Positions 43,508-53,085 of a DNA stretch of 64,000 bases are shown here, in pieces. This stretch comes from Methanocrinis alkalitolerans (lineage in GTDB: Archaea > Halobacteriota > Methanosarcinia > Methanotrichales > Methanotrichaceae): NCBI RefSeq assembly GCF_029167205.1, contig NZ_JARFPL010000007.1, positions 15,532 to 79,531 of the forward strand, written 5' to 3'. The position numbers and the translations under genes were made by a program. The notes beneath the pieces were generated by a model. It was given only the letters and a program-made list of their open reading frames with translations. It was not told the DNA's origin and made no database searches. Each line of letters opens with the position of its first letter. The stretch's first letter is position 1.

Positions 43508-45430
43508 TCATCGGCTCGCCGCCCTCGCCGAGAGCCCCAGCCCCAGGAGCGTCTCCTCGATCTCCAGCCAGGAGATGTAGATCTCGTCTTTCTGCCTCTC
43601 GACCAGATCTACATTCGGCTCCGCCGATAGCCAGATCTGGAGACGGTCTCCCCGGACCATCTTCACCGATGCGAGCATGTCGGCCTGGGTGAGCCGGTAG
43701 AGGGTATCTTTTCCCGTCAGCTCAAACCAGGCGGGATGCTCTCTTTCCAGCCGCTCCAAAAACTCGTTCCAATGGAGCTCTCCCTCGATCTTGCCGCCGT
43801 CGGCGAGGAGGGGCCCAACGTCGAGGCGGAGGTGGAGGTGGGCCCTGTCGCCGGAGATCTTCTCCTCGATCCTGGAGGTGACCCTCCTCCATTCGGGATC
43901 GGTCCTGTCGGCGGCGATGTGGCCTTCGCCGTAGACCTCCCGCCCCACCTCATCGAAGAAGGGGGCGAGCCTCACCGCCTCGGGCCGGGCTGTAGCGAGG
44001 GATATCCCGACGAAGACGAGGGCGGATAAGGAGAGGCCTATGAGGACCCCGTGCTCGGCGAGGAGCCCGTAGCTGGCGATCTTCGGCGCCGCCGTCTCCA
44101 GGGGCGCCTTCAGGATGAGCTTCTCGTAGGATATGAGGCCGATCTGGGTTCCGCCGCCGACGATCACCGCCGCGAGGGCGCCCCACCGAGTCGCCCGTTT
44201 CCAGAAGAGGCCGCCGATGATGGGAAAGAAGTAGGAGGTCGTTCCGATGACCGTCGCGATGATCACCGCCTCGACGATGCTGTCGACCCTCAGGGCAACG
44301 GCTGCGGCGATGGCGATCATGACGATGACGAGGACCCTGTTTATGACGAGCATCTCCTTCATGGTGGCCTGGGGCCGCATGTGCCTCTGGACGATGTCCC
44401 GGGATATGCACGAGGCTCCCGAGGTGGCGAAGGTGTCGGCGCAGGACATGGAGGCGGCGGCAAACCCTATCGCCACTACGGCGACGGCGGCACCGGGAAG
44501 GCTCTCCTGGATGAAGGATAGGTAGAGGATCTCAGCCTCGATCTCGCCACCGGGGATGGGGTATATCGTCCTGAGGGCGACGGCGGTGACCAGGCAGGCG
44601 AGGTATACGACGGCCAGGAGGACGGCGCCGAGGACGAGGCCGCGCCTGGCCGACCCGTCGTCGCGGGCCGCCCAGATCTTCTGCCAGGGGTCCTGCTCTG
44701 CGACCCAGCCGGGGAGGAGGGCGAGCTGGAGGACGAGGGCACCGGTTAAGCCCCCCAGGATGAAGAGGTTCCACCAGTCGGCTCCCAGGGAGGCCGAGGC
44801 GGCGGCAAGGGTCGCCCCGCCGTCGATGGACGCCTTCGTCGCGAGGATGGCGACGGCGACGGCGACCCCCGCCAGGAAGGTGAACTGGAGGGCGTCGGTC
44901 CAGACGACGGCCCGAAACCCTCCCAGGCTGACGTATATGGAGACCGCCACCGCCATGATCATGACGGCGTAGTGGGGAGGGACGCCGAAGAATGCCGAGA
45001 GGACGAGCTTGAACCCTATGAAGTCCGTCACCGCGAAGAGGATCATGGTGACGGCTATGGCGATGGCCACCGGGGCCCTGACGATGGGATGGTACCTGAT
45101 CTCCAGGAGCTCCGGCTGGGTCATCGCCGGGATCTTCTTCACCCTCTTGGCTATGAGGGCGATGATCAATAGCCCCGCGACGTTGGGAAAGACCCATACC
45201 CAGATCGATCCGATGCCTATGGATAAGAAGAGCCCCGTCGCCAGGAGGAGGGCCGAAGCCGTCAGCCACGAAGCCGCGGCCGAGAGGCCGACGTTGGCGG
45301 TCCCGATCTCCCGCCCCGCCAGCCAGAAGTCCACTACGGATCTCTGCCCCCGGGACGATCGAAGGCCGATACCGATGAGCACCGCTATGTAAAGCCCCAA
45401 AAGCAAGAGGAAGAGATGATAGGAATCCAT
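43508..45430 (-). CDS. Sodium:solute symporter family (SSS) transporter with C-terminal extension
   Basis: 640 aa. About 13 membrane segments fill residues 1-480, with VDFWLAGREIGTANVGLSAA near the N-terminus and ASMSCADTFATSGASCISRD in the middle, both SSS features. The final 150 residues are soluble (YGEGHIAADRTDPEWRRVTS...ISWLEIEETLLGLG) and not part of the usual fold. SSS carriers include acetate permease ActP as well as amino-acid and sugar carriers. In an acetate-using methanogen an acetate role is attractive but only inferred. Confidence 0.88.
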   Translation of the reverse strand: MDSYHLFLLLLGLYIAVLIGIGLRSSRGQRSVVDFWLAGREIGTANVGLSAAASWLTASALLLATGLFLSIGIGSIWVWVFPNVAGLLIIALIAKRVKKIPAMTQPELLEIRYHPIVRAPVAIAIAVTMILFAVTDFIGFKLVLSAFFGVPPHYAVMIMAVAVSIYVSLGGFRAVVWTDALQFTFLAGVAVAVAILATKASIDGGATLAAASASLGADWWNLFILGGLTGALVLQLALLPGWVAEQDPWQKIWAARDDGSARRGLVLGAVLLAVVYLACLVTAVALRTIYPIPGGEIEAEILYLSFIQESLPGAAVAVVAIGFAAASMSCADTFATSGASCISRDIVQRHMRPQATMKEMLVINRVLVIVMIAIAAAVALRVDSIVEAVIIATVIGTTSYFFPIIGGLFWKRATRWGALAAVIVGGGTQIGLISYEKLILKAPLETAAPKIASYGLLAEHGVLIGLSLSALVFVGISLATARPEAVRLAPFFDEVGREVYGEGHIAADRTDPEWRRVTSRIEEKISGDRAHLHLRLDVGPLLADGGKIEGELHWNEFLERLEREHPAWFELTGKDTLYRLTQADMLASVKMVRGDRLQIWLSAEPNVDLVERQKDEIYISWLEIEETLLGLGLSARAASR

Positions 45431-46056
45431 TCGGTCACCTCTGATCCAGAGGGATCGCGAATATTTAAGGGATGAGATGAGCTATTTTTTAAGGCGGTCG
45501 TGCATTAGCGCTACACTACTATGATGGACAAACCCATATCCTGAACACATTATATATTCTTATGAATTATTTATCAAGAAGACTGGGCAGGTCGTTGGGA
45601 CGGCTGCCCATGATCTATTCTATTAATTCTCCTTCATAAAATTCATCCGAATACCGCCCCAAGCCATCAATTATCCTCCTAACTGGCATATATCCGGCAT
45701 TCCGCAGTAAGGCTATGCAAAATTAAGAATTTATTGCTTGCCAAAATGTGCATAAATTCAAACGTTTAACTTAAATTTTGTTTAAAATAATTTTACTAGA
45801 ATTTGTCAACACGATATTAACAATTCAGTATATTATAAAAATTTAATAATTATATTCTTAGTCTTTATGAAGCTGGCCTTATTTGATCTCTATACAGAGT
45901 CGATTGATATCTATTCTCAAAAAATCGATAGCAGGAAAATTAATGAGCGTTCAAACCGTTAATGCGAAATGCCGGATATATTCAAAATAACTGAAAAGAG
46001 CATAATTTATTTAACCTATTATTCTTGATGGATCACAGTTAAGGAGGAAAATTTGG
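45431..46056. other. AT-rich intergenic region
   Basis: 626 bases without a gene. It contains a GGGCAG/CTGCCC hairpin near 45590-45612, the MITE-like element 45688-45981, and the promoter of the next gene (AATTTATTTAA near 46002-46012). Confidence 0.6.
45688..45981. mobile_element. MITE-like element, 294 bp, with 23-bp inverted ends
   Basis: The segment 45688-45710 is the reverse complement of 45959-45981 with two mismatches in 23. The outermost six bases (ATATAT) are self-complementary and could be either part of the ends or a target duplication. The inside is very AT-rich with no frame. Confidence 0.55.
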
Positions 46057-47694
46057 ATGAACTCAAAGTTGTTCTTAGCTTTGATGGCGTCTCTTGTTCT
46101 GCTTTTTGCGGGCACTTCCAGCGGCCAGCATTTTATAGAGATTGATAAACCGCTGGATGGTGGGGAAGTTACGTGGATTTACACTGTTGAAGGCGACTCT
46201 TCGACCACGGTGGGTTCGGGATTAAAGGCCTACGTTCTCGTCTGGCCCAATGAGGCCTTCGGTCCGTGGTGGGTTCAGGAGACCAATACAAATCCTGATG
46301 GTAGTTGGAAGTCTCAGGCTTACTTTGGGCGAGGCACTGATGAGGACATAGGCACCACCTATAGCGTCATCGCGATACTAACGGAGGAAGAGCTAAACCC
46401 TGGGCAGAGATTCGCAGATATCCCAGACCACGAGGCGAAATCTGATCCGGTCACGGTAACGAGAGTCGGGGCGATAATGGCCGATCAAGTTCCAACAGAG
46501 GATTATTTTGTAGATATCGGCAAACCTCAGGATAATGGAGAAGTTTCGTGGATGTACACTCTCCAAGGCAATTCTTCAGCCACCGTGAATTCGGGATTAA
46601 AGGTCTACGTTCTCGTCTGGCCCAACGAGGCCTTCGGTCCGTGGTGGGTCCAGGAGACCGAAACAGTGTCTAACGGAAGTTGGAGGTCTTACGCCTACTT
46701 TGGGAGAGGTCGCGATGAGGATATAGGCACCGCCTATACGGTCATTGCAGTGGCAACGGATGAAGAACTAAGAGCTGGGCAGAGATTCACAGATCTCCCT
46801 CCTCATGTAGGGCGGTCTGATCAGATCGAAGTGACTAGGACAGGTGCGGGTTATGAGTGGGAGCTTCTCCCAAAAATACCCGATAATGAAACCTATGTAG
46901 AGATCATTAAGCCTCAAGATGGTGGAAACGTTTCATGGATGTATACCGTTGGGGGCAATTACTCGGCAAAAGAGGCATCCGGATTAAATGCATACCTTCT
47001 CGTTTGGCCCAAGGAGGCATTTGGTCCATGGTGGGTTCAGGATACTGAAACTTATTCGGATGGCCTTTGGCGGTCAAATGTTTATTTTGGAGAAGATCCC
47101 AGGATACACCCAGAGCATATAGGTACCACTTATGGAATCGTTGCAATATTGACCGATCAAGAACTTGAGAGCGGACAACGTTTTAGGGATCTTCCTGATT
47201 ATGTGTGGCGGTCGAATATATTCGGATTAACAAGGACCGAAGCGAGTTATGAATGGGAACTTCCAAGGACGATACCATTACCTGAGCCAGAGAACTTGAC
47301 CAGGAGTGATATCGATGAGGTGGCTGGTGATATCCAAATCACCTTAAATTGGCCGTCGGGTGGACCAATAGCGTTGGGTATTGTAACACCCAATGATGAT
47401 ACTATTTGGTGTATTGGTAGCGATATTTTTAATCCAGACGTGCGAGTAGTTCGCTATTATGACAACGAGAGCGAAGTTCAGGCCGAGACTGTTTATTGGA
47501 AGAAAGGCACAATACCGCCTAAAGGCGAATATAGCGCATTTGTATATTGGGATCCAGCATTGTGGGATATTCGGCCAGAATCGACTTCATTCGATCTCAG
47601 TGTCGCGGTTAAAGGGAAAGAAACTGAGGATTATGCTGATACGATCCACCATTCTGATGTAAATAGAAAGGTGGCGACAATGACATATCCTTAG
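46057..47694 (+). CDS. Secreted protein with three tandem repeats
   Basis: 545 aa. Signal peptide MNSKLFLALMASLVLLFAGT. Three repeats of about 120 residues begin near residues 28, 147 and 280, each with DGG-V-W-YTV, SGLKAYVLVWPNEAFGPWWV, QET, and IGTTYSVIAILT followed by GQRF-DLP. The last 130 residues are a different beta-rich domain (DIQITLNWPSGGPIALGIVT). Composition is AT-richer than neighbours. A strong AAGGAGG site lies 10 nt before the ATG. Family not recognised; probably cell-surface or secreted. No anchor. Confidence 0.8.
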   Translation: MNSKLFLALMASLVLLFAGTSSGQHFIEIDKPLDGGEVTWIYTVEGDSSTTVGSGLKAYVLVWPNEAFGPWWVQETNTNPDGSWKSQAYFGRGTDEDIGTTYSVIAILTEEELNPGQRFADIPDHEAKSDPVTVTRVGAIMADQVPTEDYFVDIGKPQDNGEVSWMYTLQGNSSATVNSGLKVYVLVWPNEAFGPWWVQETETVSNGSWRSYAYFGRGRDEDIGTAYTVIAVATDEELRAGQRFTDLPPHVGRSDQIEVTRTGAGYEWELLPKIPDNETYVEIIKPQDGGNVSWMYTVGGNYSAKEASGLNAYLLVWPKEAFGPWWVQDTETYSDGLWRSNVYFGEDPRIHPEHIGTTYGIVAILTDQELESGQRFRDLPDYVWRSNIFGLTRTEASYEWELPRTIPLPEPENLTRSDIDEVAGDIQITLNWPSGGPIALGIVTPNDDTIWCIGSDIFNPDVRVVRYYDNESEVQAETVYWKKGTIPPKGEYSAFVYWDPALWDIRPESTSFDLSVAVKGKETEDYADTIHHSDVNRKVATMTYP

Positions 47695-47777
47695 TTTTAT
47701 ACTAATTTGTGGGCCATTATATCGGCCCTATTTGTTTTAAATCCTCGATCTGGATGACATATTTGGTCCCTTCATTG

Positions 47778-47910
47778 GAATCCTAGGTCGCGTACCCAGA
47801 TTACTGAATAGCGCTAACGGGTGACGTAATGGCTGTTTGGCGGAAAATACGTCCCTTGAATTCGATTCGAGTGGCGATTTTCAGTAGATCGAGTACGCGA
47901 CCGAATCCTA
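47778..47910. mobile_element. MITE-like element of 117 bp with 8-bp target duplication
   Basis: The perfect direct repeat GAATCCTA occurs at 47778-47785 and 47903-47910. Immediately inside are perfect inverted ends GGTCGCGTAC (47786-47795) and GTACGCGACC (47893-47902); the similarity continues to 23 bp with 18 matches. No coding capacity. It ends about 68 bases before ilvD. The remaining 47695-47777 and 47911-47977 show no gene. Confidence 0.72.
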
Positions 47911-47977
47911 ATAGGGCAAATAATCACCAACTACTTAATAAGATACGAAATCTTAGCCTGGTTTTGAGGTTCTTCTC

Positions 47978-49624
47978 ATGAGAAGCGATATCACCAAGGT
48001 TGGGCCCGAGAGGGCGCCCCATCGGGCGCTCCTCAAGGCTACAGGGCTCATCGACGAGGAGATGGGTCGCCCCTTCGTCGGGGTCGCGAACTCCTGGAAT
48101 GAGTTCATACCCGGCCACATTCACCTGGATAAGATCTCCCAGGCGGTTAAGGCCGGGATCAGGATGGCGGGGGGCGTCCCCTTCGAGTTTCACACCATCG
48201 GCCTCTGCGACGGGATCGCCATGGGCCACCGGGGGATGAGGTACTCTCTTCCCAGCCGGGAGATCATCGAGGATACCATCGAGGTGATGATGGAGTCCCA
48301 CCAGCTCGACGGGATGGTCTTGATCTCCTCCTGCGACAAGATCGTTCCGGGACATCTGATGGCGGCCGGCAGGCTCGACCTTCCGGCGATAGCCGTCACC
48401 GGAGGCCCCATGTACCCCGGCTTCGCCTGCGATAAGGAGCTGGACCTCATCGACGTCTTCGAAGGATGGCAGAAGGGGGGCGAGGTGCTGGAGGTCCTGG
48501 AGAGCCTCGCATGCCCGGGAGCCGGGTCCTGCGCCGGCCTCTTTACCGCCAACACCATGGCCTGCCTCACGGAGACCCTGGGGATGAGCCTCCCCGGTTG
48601 CGCCACCGCCCACGCCGCCGACGCGAAGAAGATGAGGATCGCGAAGAAGTCGGGGGTGAAGATCGTCGAGCTGATCGAGAAGGGGATCACCGCAAGGAAT
48701 ATCGTAACCCCCAAATCGATCGAGAACGCCATTCGGATGGACATGGCCATCGGCGGCTCCACCAACACCGCCCTCCATATACCGGCGGTCGCCTCGGAGT
48801 TCGATATCGACCTCGACCTCGCGGATTTCGATAGATTGAGCCGGGAGACCCCCCACCTCGTCAACCTCAGGCCCGGCGGCCCCTACCACATCCTCGACCT
48901 GGAGCGGGCCGGGGGGATCCCCGCGGTGATGAAGCGGCTGGAGTCGAAGCTCCACCTGGACGTCCTGACGGTGACGGGCAGGACCCTCGGCGAGGAGATC
49001 GCCGAGTTCAGGCCCGCCAACCCCGAGACCTACGCGAAGGTCGTAAAAACCCTGGACGACCCCGTCCATCCCGAGGGCGGGATCGCGATCCTGAAGGGGT
49101 CCCTCGCTCCCGAGGGTTCCGTCGTCAAGCAGACGGCGGTCACCGGGTCGATGAGGAAGCACACCGGCCCCGCCAAGGTCTACAACTCCGAAGAAGAGGC
49201 GCTGGCGGGGATAGTCGGAGGCAAAGTCGTCGCCGGAGACGTCGTCGTCATCAGGTACGAGGGGCCGAAGGGGGGGCCCGGCATGAGGGAGACCCTCTCG
49301 CCGACGTCTGCGATCCAGGGGGCTGGCCTCGGCGACTCCGTAGCCCTCGTCACCGACGGCCGGTTCTCCGGAGGAACCAGAGGTCCCTGCATCGGCCACG
49401 TATGCCCCGAGGCGGCTGTCGGCGGGCCCATAGCCCTGGTGGAGGACGGCGACGAGATAGGAATCGATATCGAAGGCCGGAGGATCGACCTCCTCGTGGA
49501 CCCGGAGACCTTCGAGAGGCGGAGGGCCGCCTGGAAGCCCCCCGCCCCCAAGGTCGCGAAGGGGATGCTGGCGAGGTACAGCAGGTCCGTCACCTCGGCG
49601 AGCCGGGGCGGGGTTCTCAGGTAG
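47978..49624 (+). CDS. ilvD: Dihydroxy-acid dehydratase
   Basis: 548 aa. Iron-sulfur and active-site motifs: LISSCDKIVPGHLMAAGRLD, PGAGSCAGLFTANTMACLTE, and GRFSGGTRGPCIGHVCPEA. Dehydrates dihydroxy acids in valine, leucine and isoleucine synthesis. Length is standard. Upstream DNA holds a small mobile element that may have altered its promoter. Confidence 0.97.
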   Translation: MRSDITKVGPERAPHRALLKATGLIDEEMGRPFVGVANSWNEFIPGHIHLDKISQAVKAGIRMAGGVPFEFHTIGLCDGIAMGHRGMRYSLPSREIIEDTIEVMMESHQLDGMVLISSCDKIVPGHLMAAGRLDLPAIAVTGGPMYPGFACDKELDLIDVFEGWQKGGEVLEVLESLACPGAGSCAGLFTANTMACLTETLGMSLPGCATAHAADAKKMRIAKKSGVKIVELIEKGITARNIVTPKSIENAIRMDMAIGGSTNTALHIPAVASEFDIDLDLADFDRLSRETPHLVNLRPGGPYHILDLERAGGIPAVMKRLESKLHLDVLTVTGRTLGEEIAEFRPANPETYAKVVKTLDDPVHPEGGIAILKGSLAPEGSVVKQTAVTGSMRKHTGPAKVYNSEEEALAGIVGGKVVAGDVVVIRYEGPKGGPGMRETLSPTSAIQGAGLGDSVALVTDGRFSGGTRGPCIGHVCPEAAVGGPIALVEDGDEIGIDIEGRRIDLLVDPETFERRRAAWKPPAPKVAKGMLARYSRSVTSASRGGVLR

Positions 49625-49632
49625 GTCGATAG

Positions 49633-50229
49633 ATGGCTGAAAAGAGGACGAGATCAAATAAGGGCGGAGGGGCTGCCAGGGGGGTCAGGTCTTTTGTCGC
49701 CGTGGAGATCCCCGCCTCGATCCGTGAGGATATCGCCAAGCTCCAGGAGGAGATCGACCTTCCGGGGGTGAGGCTCGTAAAACCCGACCTCATCCACGTC
49801 ACCCTCAAGTTCCTGGGGGACGTTCCTCTCCCGAAGATGGACCGGGTAGTCGGAGCCCTCAGGACCGTCGAGCAGCCGGCCTTCACCGCCAGGGTGGCGG
49901 GTATCGGGACTTTTCCCGGAAGGTCCATCAGGGTCGTCTGGATCGGGGCGCTGGGGGATTTTGAGCCCCTCTTCTCCGCCGTCGAGGAGGCCCTCGTCCC
50001 CCTGGGCTTTCCCCGCGAGGCGCGGAAGTTCACATCCCACGCCACCATCGCGAGAGTTGGATGGCCCACCCCCGAGACTACGGCCCTCCTCGCTTCAAAG
50101 CTCGCCCCCTATAGGGATGTCGACCTCGGCGAGTTCACGGCGGAGGAGTTCATTCTGAAGAAGAGCACCCTCACCCCTGGAGGCCCCATCTACGAGGACG
50201 TCGCAGCCTTCCCCCTCTCCCGTCCTTGA
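49633..50229 (+). CDS. thpR: RNA 2',3'-cyclic phosphodiesterase ThpR
   Basis: 198 aa. The two catalytic HxTx motifs are HVTLKFLGD (about residue 55) and HATIARVG (about 137), within a 2H phosphoesterase fold. An N-terminal basic tail of 16 residues is extra. It opens 2',3'-cyclic RNA ends. In Archaea it is often next to the CCA enzyme, as here. Its stop is CCT-TGA-G, and the downstream cca frame begins one base further on (see cca). Confidence 0.92.
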   Translation: MAEKRTRSNKGGGAARGVRSFVAVEIPASIREDIAKLQEEIDLPGVRLVKPDLIHVTLKFLGDVPLPKMDRVVGALRTVEQPAFTARVAGIGTFPGRSIRVVWIGALGDFEPLFSAVEEALVPLGFPREARKFTSHATIARVGWPTPETTALLASKLAPYRDVDLGEFTAEEFILKKSTLTPGGPIYEDVAAFPLSRP

Positions 50230-50329
50230 GCAGGTCCTCTCCCGGGTAAGGCCGTCAGTCGAGGAGCGAGCGAGGCTGGCCTTCGTCGCCGAGAAGATCG
50301 TCGCGCGGATCGAAGAGCTGGCCGAGGCG

Positions 50330-51601
50330 ATGGGGGTCGAATGCGAGCCGATCCTGGCGGGGTCTGCCGCCAGGGGGACGTGGCTCTCGGGAGACCACGA
50401 CCTGGATGTATTCATCGGCGTCCCCGAGGGGTCGCCCCTCCTCCCCGCTCTGGAGATGGGAAGGCTCGTGGCGCCGGAGCACGAGGAGAGGTACGCAGAG
50501 CACGCTTACGTCCGCGCCACCTTCGAGGGGTTCCAGATAGACCTCGTCCCCTGCTACCTGGTGGAGGACGCCTCAAAGATCATCTCCGCCGTTGACAGGA
50601 CCCCCTTTCACAGCCGGTACGTCTCGGCCAGGATCGGGGGGCTCGAGGACGAGGTCCTCCTCACAAAGCAGTTCATGAAGGGGATCGGGGTCTACGGGTC
50701 GGAGCTGAAGGTCGGGGGCTTCTCCGGGTACCTGGCGGAGCTCCTCATCATCAGGTACGGCACCTTCCTCGCCGTCCTGGAAGAGGCCGGCCTCTGGCGG
50801 CCGGGGGAGGTGATGGACCTCTCGGCCCATTCTTCCCGGGACCACGCCGACCCCCTGGTCGTCGTCGACCCCGTCGATCCGGCCCGGAACGTCGCCGCCG
50901 CCCTTACCCTGGACAGAATGTTCACGTTCGTCTCCGCGTCCCGTCTATTTCTGGAGGAGCCGGACCTGGACTTCTTCTTCCCGTCTCCCCCTGCGCCGTT
51001 GAACGATCAGGAGCTTCGCGAGGAGCTGGATAGGCGAAAGAGCACCCTCCTCCTGCTGGAGTTTCCGGCCCCCGACCAGGTGGAGGACGTGATATTCCCG
51101 CAGCTTCGAAAGGCGGAGGAGTCGGTCCGCGCCCTCTTCCACAGGAGCGGCTTCTCGGTCCTCCGGTCGGATGCCGACTGGCATAAAGAGGTCAGCTTTG
51201 AGATGGGCGATGGGAACGGCGGGAGAAGATCGAAGATCTGCGGCGTCATCAGGATCCTCTTCGAGCTGGAGGTGGCGACCCTTCCGGAGGTGGAGAGGAG
51301 GGTCGGCCCGCCGGCTTGGGAGGCGGAGCACGCAAAGAAGTTCGTCGAAAGCCACCCCCACCCCCTTTCGGGCCCTTACGTCCAGGACGGTCGGGTGGTG
51401 GTGGAGGTTCCCCGGAGGTTCGTTTTAGCCTCAGACCTCCTCGAAGGTCGGGTGGCGTCCCTATCCATGGGCCGCCACCTGGGCCGCGAGCTGAAGCGTC
51501 GCTACAAGATATACGGGGGCATCGAGCTTTTGAAGATTGAAGACCCGGAGTTTCGGGCCTTTTTGGCCAGGTACTTTTCGGCGCGACAGAAGATCGGATG
51601 A
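50330..51601 (+). CDS. cca: CCA-adding tRNA nucleotidyltransferase (archaeal class I); true start unclear
   Basis: 423 aa from ATG 50330. Nucleotidyltransferase motif GSAARGTWLSGDHDLDVF with catalytic Asp pair, then DLVPCYLV and VDRTPFHSRYV, all typical. Archaeal enzymes have about 40 residues before the GS motif; the matching residues (EQVLSRVRPSVEERARLAFV...) are encoded in frame from about 50228, but there is no ATG, GTG or TTG between the in-frame stop at 50156-50158 and 50330. So the real start may be a rare codon, or ribosomes may shift +1 at the thpR stop, or the sequence has an error. Repairs tRNA 3' CCA ends. Confidence 0.93.
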   Translation: MGVECEPILAGSAARGTWLSGDHDLDVFIGVPEGSPLLPALEMGRLVAPEHEERYAEHAYVRATFEGFQIDLVPCYLVEDASKIISAVDRTPFHSRYVSARIGGLEDEVLLTKQFMKGIGVYGSELKVGGFSGYLAELLIIRYGTFLAVLEEAGLWRPGEVMDLSAHSSRDHADPLVVVDPVDPARNVAAALTLDRMFTFVSASRLFLEEPDLDFFFPSPPAPLNDQELREELDRRKSTLLLLEFPAPDQVEDVIFPQLRKAEESVRALFHRSGFSVLRSDADWHKEVSFEMGDGNGGRRSKICGVIRILFELEVATLPEVERRVGPPAWEAEHAKKFVESHPHPLSGPYVQDGRVVVEVPRRFVLASDLLEGRVASLSMGRHLGRELKRRYKIYGGIELLKIEDPEFRAFLARYFSARQKIG

Positions 51602-51613
51602 ACCCCCTTCTTT

Positions 51614-52636
<1,023 letters not shown>

Positions 52637-53085
52637 ATGCTCCCATCTATCGGCTCTTATGTAGAAACAACTTTCCCTGGACCTTCCTTCGCACCTCTTC
52701 TTCCTTCCTTTGGTGCATACTCTTTTATCGTCGTCGCAGAGATCTGCTCTGTGGGGTTGGCCCTAATCCCCGGATCGGTGAGAGCTCTTAGCTTATCCGG
52801 GAGGCTTTCCATCCCAAATTTCGGGTGCAAGGGGGATTATGTTTCGAGAGAGAGACCACAAAAGATATATGGTGAAATCCTCTACAATATCTCCATAGTC
52901 CCAAAGGGATCGGGAGGGTGATGCAGCTATACAGTGTCATATTGATGCCAAACGGCACCTGGTGGCGCCGCTTGGCCACGCCGCAGCGGCGGGAAGATCA
53001 GTGTGGGCAATAGTTTTAAGAATAATCATACTGTATGCTGCGTGAACCTAACCCCATAGGGGAAAAGTAGGAGGTTATTGATATA
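52637..53085 (+). other. Intergenic region before the S-layer gene
   Basis: 449 bases. Contains GC hairpins near 52958-52992 and, at the end, the S-layer promoter (TATA at 53013-53024) and a TAGGAGGT ribosome-binding site (53068-53075). No gene seen. Confidence 0.5.
53013..53024 (+). promoter_or_regulatory. TATA box of the S-layer gene
   Basis: GTTTTAAGAATA; expected start near 53043, giving a 5' UTR of about 43 nt with a strong ribosome-binding site. Confidence 0.6.

Noticed and set aside
47924..49657. Minus-strand frame of 577 codons opposite ilvD
   Set aside because: Shadow of ilvD with low-complexity content and no plausible start signal.
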